Below, piece after piece: positions 26,762-36,132 of a stretch of DNA of 64,000 bases. Every line of letters begins with the position of its first letter. Within the stretch, counting starts at the first letter, position 1. The stretch is from UBA9926 sp018645765. Lineage in GTDB: Bacteria; Pseudomonadota; Gammaproteobacteria; Pseudomonadales; Azotimanducaceae. The notes beneath the pieces are model-generated. The model searched no databases. It saw nothing but the letters and a program-made list of their open reading frames with translations, and had not been told where the DNA came from. The stretch is taken from contig CASIBO010000002.1 of the NCBI GenBank assembly GCA_949372755.1, positions 186,001 through 250,000 of the forward strand, written 5' to 3'. Both the position numbers and the translations under genes were made by a program.

Positions 26762-27997
26762 ATGGCTGAAGCTTGGATTATTGACGCATGTAGAACGCCA
26801 CGTGGTATTGGCAAGAAAGGCAAAGGCGCCCTCGCCGATGAACATCCTCAACACTTGGGTGCCGCCGTGCTCAAAGCCTTGCAAGAACGCGTCGGGTTTG
26901 ACACCGCTGACGTCGATGACATCGTCTTCGGAACCAGCTCACAGCGCGGCCCCCAAAGCGGTGATCTCGCGCGCATGGCGGCCTTAGATGCAGGCTACGA
27001 TGTTAAAGCCAGCGGCGTGACGCTCGATCGTTTTTGCGGTTCAGGGATTACATCGGTCAATATTGCAGCGGCCAATATCATGGCTGGCATGGAAGATTTG
27101 ACCATTGGTGGCGGCACCGAAATGATGTCTCTCGCAGGCTCAGGCGGCGGAAAAGGCTCGCCGTTTCTCGATAACGACAATTTCAGACTGCGCGATGTTC
27201 ACCCGCAACCACATCAGGGCGTTTGCGCCGATACGATCGCAACCCTTGAGGGCATCAATCGTGAAGATCTGGATAAACTCGCTTTGGTTAGCCAGCAGCG
27301 CGCCGATCACGCGATTAAAAACGGCCACTTCGATAAATCCCTCATCACAGTTTATAAAACCGATGGCTCGATCGCGCTGGACCACGAAGAATTCCCGCGC
27401 CCACAAACGACCCTCGAAGGCCTCGGTCAATTAAAGCCTTCCTTTGAAGTGATTGCGGACATTGAGCTTGATGAGCAAGGGACTACCTTCCGAAAGCTTG
27501 TTAAACAGGCCTATCCCGATCTTCAGATCGAGCACTTTCACCATGCGGGCAATTCCTCCGGTGTGGTCGATGGCGCTGGTGCTGTGCTGTTGTCGTCGCC
27601 TGATTATGCGAAAGCGCATGGTTTAAAACCCCGCGCGCGAATCGTTGCCATGTGCAATATGGGCGACTCACCGACCCTGATGCTGAATGCCCCAGTGCCG
27701 GCTGCAAAGAAAGTCCTAAAAAAGGCCGGCATGTCGATCAGTGATATCGATCTGTTTGAAATCAACGAGGCCTTCGCGGTGGTTGCCGAGAAATTTATCC
27801 GAGACTTGAACCTTGACCGTGACAAGGTCAACGTTAACGGTGGCGCGATGGCGCTGGGACATCCCATTGGCGCCACTGGCTCAATGCTGATTGGCACCGT
27901 TTTGGATGAGCTAGAACGTCGTGACCAGCAGTTCGGGTTAGTCACTATGTGCGCCGCTGGCGGTATGGCGCCAGCCATTATTATCGAGCGTATCTGA
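26762..27997 (+). CDS. Acetyl-CoA C-acyltransferase (thiolase)
   Basis: A 411-residue thiolase that cleaves 3-ketoacyl-CoA, or condenses two acyl-CoAs. Active-site residues are present: the nucleophile Cys92 (RFCGSGITSVN), NEAFAVV, the GHPIGATG His and the C-terminal MCAAGGMAP Cys. All four motifs are intact. The gene is monocistronic with a good ribosome site (GGAG at 26752-26755). FadA-like assignment is firm, but chain length or ring specificity is unknown. Confidence 0.92.
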   Translation: MAEAWIIDACRTPRGIGKKGKGALADEHPQHLGAAVLKALQERVGFDTADVDDIVFGTSSQRGPQSGDLARMAALDAGYDVKASGVTLDRFCGSGITSVNIAAANIMAGMEDLTIGGGTEMMSLAGSGGGKGSPFLDNDNFRLRDVHPQPHQGVCADTIATLEGINREDLDKLALVSQQRADHAIKNGHFDKSLITVYKTDGSIALDHEEFPRPQTTLEGLGQLKPSFEVIADIELDEQGTTFRKLVKQAYPDLQIEHFHHAGNSSGVVDGAGAVLLSSPDYAKAHGLKPRARIVAMCNMGDSPTLMLNAPVPAAKKVLKKAGMSISDIDLFEINEAFAVVAEKFIRDLNLDRDKVNVNGGAMALGHPIGATGSMLIGTVLDELERRDQQFGLVTMCAAGGMAPAIIIERI

Positions 27998-28069
27998 TCG
28001 CACAAAAGACTCGTAGCGGGGTCTGGATTGGTGGCAACACACGTCAGGCCCCGCCTTCTTTTTGTGCGA
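27998..28069 (+). terminator. Long inverted repeat after thiolase stop
   Basis: TCGCACAAAAGA (27998-28009) pairs with its near-complement at 28057-28069 with one bulge. An inner GCGGGG-type stem pairs with CCCCGC near 28048-28053. It begins one base after the stop codon. The T-run lies inside the distal arm, so it may terminate in either direction or act as an mRNA 3' stabiliser. Confidence 0.45.
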
Positions 28070-28466
28070 AATCATTGCCTCAAAGCAATCCACTCCGCCA
28101 AGCACTTTCACCCACCACTTGTCGGCAGACGTCTGCACGCAGGCCCGAGCGCCCTGCTAAGGTCGCAAAGGCCAATCCCCTGATCAACACTTCAAACCAT
28201 TGTGCGGCCTGACGGTTTGCGCTCGACTGGGTCATACCATGACGCGAAGCTCGCGCCGTCTCGCTTACCTTTGACCAAACGCTAGCCCATACTGGTCTTG
28301 CGCGCCAAAAGCCCATATTTAACCCGGCGTATCAGCGCGCGTCCAACCAGCATCTGCCATAACACCCCATCACGGTGAACAATCCGGGTTCCATTTCTAA
28401 GTTTAAAACGACACCATAGTCCCGCACAGCCTCACAGTAGCCGAAAAACCCAATGCGAGAGACAAC
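28070..28466. other. Intergenic region, no gene recognised
   Basis: 397 bases between the thiolase hairpin and the SDR gene. No coding pattern is convincing. The SDR's GAGAGA ribosome site is at its right end. Confidence 0.4.
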
Positions 28467-29450
28467 ATGAACGATCTTAGATTTGATGGACAAGTAGCCC
28501 TGGTGACGGGCGCAGGACGCGGACTGGGCCGGGCGCATGCTCGTTTGCTCGCAGCCCGAGGTTGCACGGTCGTCATTAATGATCTTGGGAGCGCCTTTGA
28601 CGGCACGGGCGCCGCGACCGGTCGTGTCGCCGATGAAGTTGTTGCACTCATTCAAGCTGAAGGCGGCAAGGCCACGGCAAACTATGACTCTGTGGAGAAT
28701 GGTCAAGCCATTATCGATGACGTTATGGCAACCCATGGCCGTCTTGATATTGTCATTAATAACGCAGGCATCCTAACCCCAGAAGTTTGGTCCGAGCTCA
28801 CCCTTGAATCCTGGCAACGCACGCTCAACGTCAATTTAACCGGCGTTTTCTCAGTCATGAAGGCGGCCTGGCCAGTTTTTGTTGCGCAACAGTATGGACG
28901 CTGCATTGTGACATCTTCACCCGCCGTCTATGGCGCGGGGGTTGCAGCCTACGCCGCCAGTAAAGCCGGGGTCATCGGCCTCGCCAATTCACTCCAATTC
29001 GAAGCCAAAAAGCTGAAACTCGACATCAAATGCAACATTCTGATTCCCCAAGCCGATACGCGAATGACCCAAGACTTCGGCGCCGCTGTGGATGCGCGCC
29101 GAGAACAGCAAGGCAAACCGGCGGCCCGCAAGGCACCCGCTGAAGTCATGCAGCGCCTGTCACCCGATAAAGTCTCGGCAATGGTGGTCTGGCTTGCACA
29201 CCAAGACTGCCAAGCAGAAGCCAGTATTCACGAAGCAGGGGGCGGTTATTTTGCGCGCTTGAATTGGGCACGGTCTGCACCCTTGTTTGCCACCGAAAAA
29301 GAAGGCGTCCTTGCGGCGCCCTTGCCCGAGAACATCCGGGACGGACAAAGCACCTTAGCTGACTTTGCTGGCGGCGATTATCCTATATCAGGCGATGGAT
29401 CAATGGGCGCCCCCAATGCGTTAGAACAGGTCTTTGGCCATTTGAAATGA
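28467..29450 (+). CDS. SDR resembling the 3-hydroxyacyl-CoA dehydrogenase part of MFE-2
   Basis: A 327-residue SDR. TGAGRGLGRAHA in the Rossmann motif, the insertion NDLGSAFDGTGA and the catalytic run SSPAVYGAGVAAYAASK place it near the dehydrogenase domain of peroxisomal multifunctional enzyme 2. That domain oxidises (R)-3-hydroxyacyl-CoA. It is longer than ordinary SDRs because of a C-terminal extension. In combination with a MaoC-type hydratase (as at 3056) it would form the R-specific beta-oxidation pair, but the genes are far apart. Start ATG 28467 has GAGAGA ahead. Confidence 0.87.
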   Translation: MNDLRFDGQVALVTGAGRGLGRAHARLLAARGCTVVINDLGSAFDGTGAATGRVADEVVALIQAEGGKATANYDSVENGQAIIDDVMATHGRLDIVINNAGILTPEVWSELTLESWQRTLNVNLTGVFSVMKAAWPVFVAQQYGRCIVTSSPAVYGAGVAAYAASKAGVIGLANSLQFEAKKLKLDIKCNILIPQADTRMTQDFGAAVDARREQQGKPAARKAPAEVMQRLSPDKVSAMVVWLAHQDCQAEASIHEAGGGYFARLNWARSAPLFATEKEGVLAAPLPENIRDGQSTLADFAGGDYPISGDGSMGAPNALEQVFGHLK

Positions 29451-29549
29451 GCGTCCGCACCAAAGTGCGCAATCGCGGCTGTTTTTTCAGGCCCGGATGC
29501 AACAAGCACTCACCATTTGACATCAAAGGCGCTTAGGCCGCTGCTGGGT

Positions 29550-30347
29550 TCAAGACTCGTTGAACATATTAATGCGCCCGCCATCAATCACGAGGTCGTG
29601 GCCATTCACAAACCGACCGGCATCCGAGGCCAGGTACAGCGCGCCTTGGGCAATGTCATGGGCAATACCCGAGCGCGTTAGCGGTGTTGCCTTGGCCAGG
29701 TTGGCCTGAAGCTTGGCCATCTTTTGGTCGTTTTCTTCAGCGGATAAGGTATTGGCTCTTGCAGAGCCGCCCCAAAAAATTGGCGTTGCAATCGCACCAG
29801 GGGAGATACAGTTCACCCGAATATTTTCAGGCCCTAAGCGAACGGAGGCGAGCCGTGTGTAATGGGTTAACGCCGCCTTGATCGCGGAATAAATTAAATC
29901 GCCTTGATTATCGCGAATCGCGGCAATACTGGAATTGTTAATAATCGCGCCGCCGCCGCGCGCTCTGAGTAACGGAATGGCATGCTTCATGCCAAGGGCT
30001 GCGCTAGAAAACAATAACTCGGTAGCATAGAGAATGGCATCGGCTTCGACCGAGTCGACGAGGCCTCGGGTCGGTCCGCCAGCATTGTTAAACAAAATAT
30101 CCAGGCCGCCAAACTGCTCAAGTGCAAAGGCCAGCGTGCGTTCAATGTCAGCTTCTTGGGTCACATCCGCTTGTATAAAACGGCAGTGCTCGCCCAACCG
30201 CTCCGCTAACGCTTCGCCTTTGTCAATCGAGCGCCCGCAGATTACAACCTGCGCACCTTCTGCCACGAAGCATTCCGCAGTGGCCTCGCCAATCCCACTG
30301 GTCCCACCGGTGATCACCGCGACTTTTTGGGCTAATCGTTGGCTCAC
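29550..30347 (-). CDS. Short-chain dehydrogenase/reductase
   Basis: A 265-residue classical SDR with TGGTSGIGEATAECF, NNAGG, Ser in NNSSIAAI and YSAIK at the active site; the C-terminus GRFVNGHDLVIDGGRINMF is typical. I prefer GTG 30347, because GAGGAG is eight bases upstream; from ATG 30353 it would be only two bases away. Substrate unknown; it is separated from the aminotransferase upstream by 84 bases on the same strand, which permits co-transcription. Confidence 0.85.
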   Translation of the reverse strand: MSQRLAQKVAVITGGTSGIGEATAECFVAEGAQVVICGRSIDKGEALAERLGEHCRFIQADVTQEADIERTLAFALEQFGGLDILFNNAGGPTRGLVDSVEADAILYATELLFSSAALGMKHAIPLLRARGGGAIINNSSIAAIRDNQGDLIYSAIKAALTHYTRLASVRLGPENIRVNCISPGAIATPIFWGGSARANTLSAEENDQKMAKLQANLAKATPLTRSGIAHDIAQGALYLASDAGRFVNGHDLVIDGGRINMFNES

Positions 30348-30431
30348 TAACATCTCTCCTCATACCACTTTGACTCAATGATCAGTTTTTTAGCGGCGCT
30401 TTTCAAAGCCCGCTTAGGCTGACGTACGCGC

Positions 30432-31763
30432 TTAGGCGCATTCCGAAAGACTGTCACCCAATGCACTCATCAGCGTTGTCACTTCCTGCTCTTTCACAAC
30501 AAAAGGCAGGCCCAACTGAATCGTATCGCCGCCATAACGGACATAAAACCCTTTCTTCCACATCGACATCGCGACCTCAAAGGGTCGCCTAAGCGGCTCG
30601 CCTTCATAGGGCGCGAGGGTTAAACCACCGGCTAAACCGTAATTACGAATATCCACCACCCGCGGCGCGTTGCCGAGCTCGTGAATCGACTTTTCAAACA
30701 CGGGCGCGATCGCCTGCACCCGTTCAATCATCGATTCGTCTTCAAGAATCTGAAGCGCGGCAAGGCCCGCCGCACACGCTAACGGATGCGCCGAGTAAGT
30801 GTAACCATGGGGGACTTCCAGCGCATATTCAGGGGCCTTGGTGTCCATATAACAATCATAGATTGCGCGTTTGACGACCACAGCGCCCATGGGCATCGCG
30901 CCATTGGTGAGCTGCTTTGCAACATTGATGATATCGGGTGTGACCCCAAACGCCTCAGAGCCAGTATTGGCGCCCATACGACCGAACGCGGTAATCACCT
31001 CGTCAAAGATCAACAGGATGTCATGCTGATCACAGATTTCACGGAGCCGTTTCAAATAACCCACTGGCGGCGGGAAGACGCCAGCAGAGCCGGCGAGCGG
31101 CTCGACAATCACAGCTGCAATGTTGGATGCATCATGCAGCGCGATGAGATCCAGCAGGTCATCGGCTCGCTCTGCCCCTTTATCAGGCACCCCTGGCGTA
31201 AAGGCATTTTCAGCGAGCCAGGTGTGCCGTAAATGATCCGAGGCAATACCCTCACCAAAACTCGCTCTATTGCCGCCGATACCGCCAACCGAAATACCGC
31301 CAAAATTCACACCGTGATAGCCCTTGGCCCGTCCAATTAACCGCGTTTTGCTCGCTTGACCCTTCGCGCGCCAATAACCGCGCGCGATTTTAAGCGCGGT
31401 ATCAGCCGCTTCAGACCCAGAGCCACAGAAGAAAACCCGATCGATGCCAGCCGGCATAAACTGAGTAATCCGCTCTGCCAATTCAAAAGCCCCTTTATGG
31501 CCAAACTGAAAGGTCGGGCTAAAATCGAGCGTCTCGGACTGCTTGGCAATCGCTTGATTAATCGCCTTAATGTTATGACCAAAACCGCAAGTCCAAAGAC
31601 CCGACAAGCCATCAAAGATTTTCCGGCCATCGCCATCCGTGTAGTAACAGCCATCAGCCGACGTGATCATCCTGGGATCGGATTTAAATTGCCGATTGCC
31701 TGTAAACGGCATCCAGTAGGCATCAAGCTGCGCTTGCGTGAGACCCGTTTTTGATTCATCCAT
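30432..31763 (-). CDS. Class III aminotransferase, beta-alanine/omega-amino acid:pyruvate type
   Basis: A 443-residue PLP enzyme. The N-terminus LTQAQLDAYWMPFTGNRQFK is diagnostic of beta-alanine:pyruvate and related omega-transaminases. The PLP Asp is in LIFDEVITAFGRMG and the PLP Lys in NVAKQLTNGAMPMG. ATG 31763 with AGGAG at 31771-31775 (minus strand) is chosen; an upstream extension to 31850 has no such signal. The enzyme moves an amino group from a terminal amine to pyruvate, a step in beta-alanine or polyamine use. The SDR behind it could act on the resulting aldehyde or semialdehyde. Confidence 0.9.
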   Translation of the reverse strand: MDESKTGLTQAQLDAYWMPFTGNRQFKSDPRMITSADGCYYTDGDGRKIFDGLSGLWTCGFGHNIKAINQAIAKQSETLDFSPTFQFGHKGAFELAERITQFMPAGIDRVFFCGSGSEAADTALKIARGYWRAKGQASKTRLIGRAKGYHGVNFGGISVGGIGGNRASFGEGIASDHLRHTWLAENAFTPGVPDKGAERADDLLDLIALHDASNIAAVIVEPLAGSAGVFPPPVGYLKRLREICDQHDILLIFDEVITAFGRMGANTGSEAFGVTPDIINVAKQLTNGAMPMGAVVVKRAIYDCYMDTKAPEYALEVPHGYTYSAHPLACAAGLAALQILEDESMIERVQAIAPVFEKSIHELGNAPRVVDIRNYGLAGGLTLAPYEGEPLRRPFEVAMSMWKKGFYVRYGGDTIQLGLPFVVKEQEVTTLMSALGDSLSECA

Positions 31764-31948
31764 TATGACGCTCCTGTACCCGATGGAAGGGCCTGACAGC
31801 AATACAATACAATTGATCTTTACTGCAATCTTCTCGCATGTTGTGGCCAAAATACAGAGCCCTAACGCACAGTTTGCGGGCCTACGTTATTTATCCCTTG
31901 GTCGAACTACATTAGAATTATTTTTTCAAAATCCTCGACAATCACATC

Positions 31949-33097
31949 ATGCGGTTTATCTTACCAATCCTGATCACGACCCTGCTCTGGTCGAGCGCAA
32001 ACTTAAGCCATGCCAGTGGCATTGATCAAACCATCCGAGCACTCGAGAAAGATATTCTCACCAAACGTCTGGAGGGCAATTACCCGCAGGCCTTGGCCTT
32101 GTGCGCAAAGCTCAAAGCCATCTCAGCCGGGGAGAGCCTCGGCATTGCCTTGGAACTCGACACCCAACTCACTGCCTTGTCCTGGGATGCTCAAAAGAGC
32201 GTTGCCACCCAAGACATGGTCCGGCAAACCAATCGTCTCATTAAAGAGTGTAAGCCCAAAGGGAAGAAACCCACTGCCAATCAGTTATTCCTGTGCGGAC
32301 GCGGCCATTTTGCAAGATCCTATTTATCCGCCATGGAGGGTAAGTTTTATGCCGCCGGGACCCACGGCAGTGATGCCATTGATGCTTTTGAAGCGGCGTT
32401 GCAGCAAGATCCAGGTCTCACAGACGTAAAACTTCCACTTGGCATGGCTTATTTTTACGCTGATCATCTCCCGGCATTCGTAAAATTTATGGCGCCACTG
32501 CTGTGGTTTATCCCAACCGGCAATTCAGACAAGAGCTTGCCATACATTCAGACCGTGATCGCAACGGAAGGCCCCTATGCCGATGCGGCACGATTCATCT
32601 ACAGCGATTTGATCGCCCAGCAAGCCCCCGAGCTCATGCCGGAGGCAATCCAAACGTTGCAGGGATTAACCAAGCGTTATCCGATGAACCCGCGGCTGCA
32701 CCTAGCCCTTATTTCAAGCTACGCCTACAGCGATCAGTGGCGAGCAGCCTATGATGCGCTCGGCCCCTTACGCCTAAACGCCGACCCCGATAGTGCCTTT
32801 CAAAAGATCGGTCACATCTGGGCAGTCTACAGTCTGAAATATTTGAAGCGGCCCCTACCGCAAGACGTAGAGAAGGCGTTCCTCGCTATTCAGCCTGAGG
32901 ACATTCCAGCCTGGGCCACTGATTGGTTTACTCTGGCCCAAGGGCTGGTCCTAGATTTTCAACGAAACCGCTCGGGCGCGATTGAAAAATATCAAACCGT
33001 GGTTGCCAGTGAAAACAACTTCAATTCGGGGTGGTTACTCGATTTAGCGAAAACAGGGCTCGATGAGCCCCTATTTACTCTGACGCCCGAGGGCTAG
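31949..33097 (+). CDS. Exported TPR-like protein of unknown function
   Basis: A 382-residue protein with a signal peptide (ILITTLLWSSANLSHASG). Mid-protein helices (GSDAIDAFEAALQQDPGL, PEAIQTLQGLTKRYPMNPRL, RSGAIEKYQTVVASENNF) look like degenerate tetratricopeptide repeats. One segment contains MAPLLWFIPTGNSDK. I recognise no family. It is likely a periplasmic scaffold or carbohydrate-locus helper. Its end overlaps by 23 bases the end of the convergent lipoprotein gene. Confidence 0.65.
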   Translation: MRFILPILITTLLWSSANLSHASGIDQTIRALEKDILTKRLEGNYPQALALCAKLKAISAGESLGIALELDTQLTALSWDAQKSVATQDMVRQTNRLIKECKPKGKKPTANQLFLCGRGHFARSYLSAMEGKFYAAGTHGSDAIDAFEAALQQDPGLTDVKLPLGMAYFYADHLPAFVKFMAPLLWFIPTGNSDKSLPYIQTVIATEGPYADAARFIYSDLIAQQAPELMPEAIQTLQGLTKRYPMNPRLHLALISSYAYSDQWRAAYDALGPLRLNADPDSAFQKIGHIWAVYSLKYLKRPLPQDVEKAFLAIQPEDIPAWATDWFTLAQGLVLDFQRNRSGAIEKYQTVVASENNFNSGWLLDLAKTGLDEPLFTLTPEG

Positions 33098-34163
33098 ATT
33101 CGGCTTGATACAAACGCAATAGATAGCTCCGCCAGAGCTCATACTGCTGCTCTAGGTTACCCGTCAATTGCACGACCTGACCTTCAACCTGACCCAGCGT
33201 TGGCGACAGAGCCCGCACCAAAGACTGGGCCATTTCACTGAGTTCATCTTCATTACGCTTGTAATCTTGATAGCGTTTATAGGTCGCGAGCATGACCTCG
33301 TAACTGGCGACCGCGCGACGCTGAGCGCCCACGGATCGATCACCCAAACTGGTATTGTAGTCTTCAAATTCGTATTGATACTGCCGCCATAACCGGTAAG
33401 GCACATTCATTTGCTGATAGATCAATCGATACTGCTCATCCATGGCATCAATGAATTGATACTCGCTGTCCCGGATTCGTTGTACCCGAGCAACCATTGG
33501 GTCGGAGGATGCGGGCAGCCCCTGCACCTGCATTAGGCCCTCCGCATTGACCGCCAGGTAGCCATCAAAACCCTCCGGCGACAACGTCTGCGCGTAGCGC
33601 AGTAACGCGGCGTCCCCGAGCCGTCGTCGATCCTGATCTGTTAACAACGCTAAGGCATCCGCCAAACGGTTCGCGATACGAATCATAATGGGCCGATACG
33701 GATCCGGGCCGCTGAACGCCGCCTGTGAATAGGCATCGCGCGCAACGCGGGTATCAAACCGGTCATCCAACCATAACTCGCCCAACGCGTCCCGACAGAT
33801 AAGTTGCAATTGAAGCTCGGCGGCACTGGCGGCCAACAACTGCCCTTGGCAATTGATTTCCGCCGTGACATCGACGCCAGGCGTTACACGTACCGCGCCC
33901 CAGAAACCGCTTTCCGTGAGCGTCGTCTTTAGCAGATAAGGCAAGTACCGTTGTTCCGCCGCGAGCAACTTAGCGCGTACAGGACTGACCGAGCCGCCCA
34001 AATGGGAAAACGGCGTCAGGCTCAGATTCAACCCGGCAAGATTGCCCTCCATAATTGAAGCGCGATTGAGCGTGGTTGGCTCATCCGGACGCGGCCCAGG
34101 CGCGGGCGAGGGGGTTGCGGTGCACCCAGCTAGCCAAAACAGAAGAATCCAGACTCTAATCAT
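33075..34163 (-). CDS. Lipoprotein of unknown function
   Basis: About 362 residues with a lipoprotein signal (ILLFWLAGC) followed by a Pro-rich linker. The middle resembles outer-membrane or periplasmic helper proteins (strand-rich, with a Cys pair in NCQGQL...ICRDAL). The C-terminal third is helical with many Tyr/Gln/Arg residues and could form coiled coils. ATG 34163 overlaps the stop of the preceding gene, implying coupling. I assign no family. Confidence 0.65.
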   Translation of the reverse strand: MIRVWILLFWLAGCTATPSPAPGPRPDEPTTLNRASIMEGNLAGLNLSLTPFSHLGGSVSPVRAKLLAAEQRYLPYLLKTTLTESGFWGAVRVTPGVDVTAEINCQGQLLAASAAELQLQLICRDALGELWLDDRFDTRVARDAYSQAAFSGPDPYRPIMIRIANRLADALALLTDQDRRRLGDAALLRYAQTLSPEGFDGYLAVNAEGLMQVQGLPASSDPMVARVQRIRDSEYQFIDAMDEQYRLIYQQMNVPYRLWRQYQYEFEDYNTSLGDRSVGAQRRAVASYEVMLATYKRYQDYKRNEDELSEMAQSLVRALSPTLGQVEGQVVQLTGNLEQQYELWRSYLLRLYQAESSPRASE

Positions 34164-34833
34164 TAGACCCACCGTTTAACGTGCAGACTTTGCCTTTGCC
34201 GAGCGTGTACTGACATTGGATGCCTTCTGAGACGGGCTCGAAGGGCTGATAGACGCGGCTGACTGAGAAGGCCTGGGATACCCCATCGGCGGCAACCGTC
34301 GTTGCAATACTTAAACGATCACCGCGTTCAGAAAGAATCAACCGGTGCTCGATACCAAAACCACCGGGCAAACCCAGCCAGAAAACCAAGGCCCGATCGC
34401 TCATCCGACAGCGGCTATAACCTAAGTTTTCAGCCTCCTCAGCGAGGCCACCGACCTCACAGCGCAAGCTGAAGTTATCATCCCGATCAACGTACAAAGT
34501 GTTGCCCTGCATGCGAACATTCAAAACCGAGGTTCGTGTAATTTGTTCGCCAAGACGCCCTAAATTAACCAATCCTCGAAGATCATCAATCGCCTGAAAA
34601 GAGGTTTCACCGATTCGGTTCTGGCCACTCGCCATACGCCGCTGATGATCGCTGAGCGTGACTTCATACAAATACCGTAGTTTGTCGTTCGGATGCTCGC
34701 TCACAGAAAAATCGACTTCCCAATGGCCTAGGAACTCCGAAAACGCTGGCGCATCACTTGCCTGGGCCGTGCTTGGCAGCACGCTAAACAGTAAAAGACT
34801 CATGCTCAGGCTGAACAACATCAATCCGGTCAT
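34156..34833 (-). CDS. Exported protein of unknown function
   Basis: About 225 residues with a signal peptide (MTGLMLFSLSMSLLLFSVLP, cut near AQASDA) and a beta-rich body. There are two Cys pairs (RCEVGG/SRCRMS and QCQYTL/KVCTLN), likely disulphides in the periplasm. ATG 34833 gives the cleanest signal peptide; 34860 is an upstream alternative. Translationally coupled to the following lipoprotein; both may form one envelope complex. No family recognised. Confidence 0.6.
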   Translation of the reverse strand: MTGLMLFSLSMSLLLFSVLPSTAQASDAPAFSEFLGHWEVDFSVSEHPNDKLRYLYEVTLSDHQRRMASGQNRIGETSFQAIDDLRGLVNLGRLGEQITRTSVLNVRMQGNTLYVDRDDNFSLRCEVGGLAEEAENLGYSRCRMSDRALVFWLGLPGGFGIEHRLILSERGDRLSIATTVAADGVSQAFSVSRVYQPFEPVSEGIQCQYTLGKGKVCTLNGGSND

Positions 34834-34935
34834 CTCATCTAAACTCGCGCAAAACGGCAAACGATCGGGCTAATGCTTTTCTTAAAGGCTTGATCTACTA
34901 TCAAAGCTTGTCCACTACTAGGGCCGATACACATC

Positions 34936-36132
34936 ATGCAGTTTCCACTTGAAGGACTCAAAGTCCTAGATTTTTCGAGAGTTCTTGCCGGACCTTTCGC
35001 TGGCAGAATGTTATCCGACCTGGGCGCAGACGTCGTAAAGATTGAGCCACCCGAAGGCGATGTTACCCGATATTGGGGCAAGGTCATTGCGCACTTACCC
35101 GGTTATTACCATCAACAAAACGCGGGCAAACGCAATATTTGTATCGACCTGCGCCATCCTGATGCTAAAGCGCTGGTGAACGCCCTAGTGGCGGAAGCCG
35201 ATATCCTTATTGAAAATTATCGGCCCGATGTCATGGGCCGGCTCGGAATTGGTTATGAGGCCCTGAGCCAGATTAATCCAAAATTGATCATGTTATCGAT
35301 TAGCGGTTTTGGTCATGACGGCCCGGAATCTCGCCGAGCCGCGTATGCGCCGGTTATTCATTCTGAAGCGGGCCTCATTTATCGCAGCCACCAAGAGGCC
35401 GCTCTGGGCCAAACCGATCCGAATTTTCAAGACCTCCCCTTATCGGTTGCCGATACCAATGCATCGCTGCACGGTCTGATCGGCGTGCTCTCGGCGGTGA
35501 TTTTGAGAAACCAAACGGGCTTAGGCCAACACATCGATATTGCAATGATCGATGCCACCATCGCCACCGACGATAAGATGCATTACGACCTTGAGGCCTC
35601 TGGGGACACCGGCCCGATGCGCAATGAAATCTATACCTTGGCGTTTAGTTCAGTCTTGATCTCAACGGACTTTCGGCTTTTGTTCAAACTTCTCATCGAT
35701 CACGGTCACCTAACCGACCCCAGTCCAAAGGACGCAAGTCTTGAAGACAAGATTCGGCTGAGACGCGACGCCGTTTACCAATTGCTGCAGGCGCAAACCA
35801 CGGAAGCCGATTTTGACACCTTAATGCGATCTATTAATGTCGCTTGGGGAACCGTGCGTAACCCATCCAGTATTCGACAACAGGCAACGGTCATCCATCG
35901 CGGCAGCATTGTTGATATTGATGATCGCGCCGGCGGAGTTCGACCCATCACGCAATCGCCGTATCGATTTTCCAATGCAAAAAGCGGGGTTCGCGGACCG
36001 GCGCCGCATCGTGGCGAGCACAACGACGAAGTCTTAAGACAATGGTTGGCCTTGCCGGAGGAAAAGATCACAGCCCTGGCGGCCCAGGGCGTTGTCTTAT
36101 CTGATGCCAATGATCGGGCTAAAAACCCTTAG
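34936..36132 (+). CDS. CaiB/BaiF family (class III) CoA-transferase
   Basis: A 398-residue family III CoA-transferase that swaps CoA between carboxylic acids. The N-terminus GLKVLDFSRVLAGPFAGRML and the catalytic-Asp region LSVADTNASLHGLIGVLSA (Asp173) match formyl-CoA transferase and alpha-methylacyl-CoA racemase relatives. Which branch it belongs to is not clear. Its stop overlaps that of the convergent dehydrogenase gene: four bases, TTAG, carry both stop codons. Confidence 0.9.
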   Translation: MQFPLEGLKVLDFSRVLAGPFAGRMLSDLGADVVKIEPPEGDVTRYWGKVIAHLPGYYHQQNAGKRNICIDLRHPDAKALVNALVAEADILIENYRPDVMGRLGIGYEALSQINPKLIMLSISGFGHDGPESRRAAYAPVIHSEAGLIYRSHQEAALGQTDPNFQDLPLSVADTNASLHGLIGVLSAVILRNQTGLGQHIDIAMIDATIATDDKMHYDLEASGDTGPMRNEIYTLAFSSVLISTDFRLLFKLLIDHGHLTDPSPKDASLEDKIRLRRDAVYQLLQAQTTEADFDTLMRSINVAWGTVRNPSSIRQQATVIHRGSIVDIDDRAGGVRPITQSPYRFSNAKSGVRGPAPHRGEHNDEVLRQWLALPEEKITALAAQGVVLSDANDRAKNP

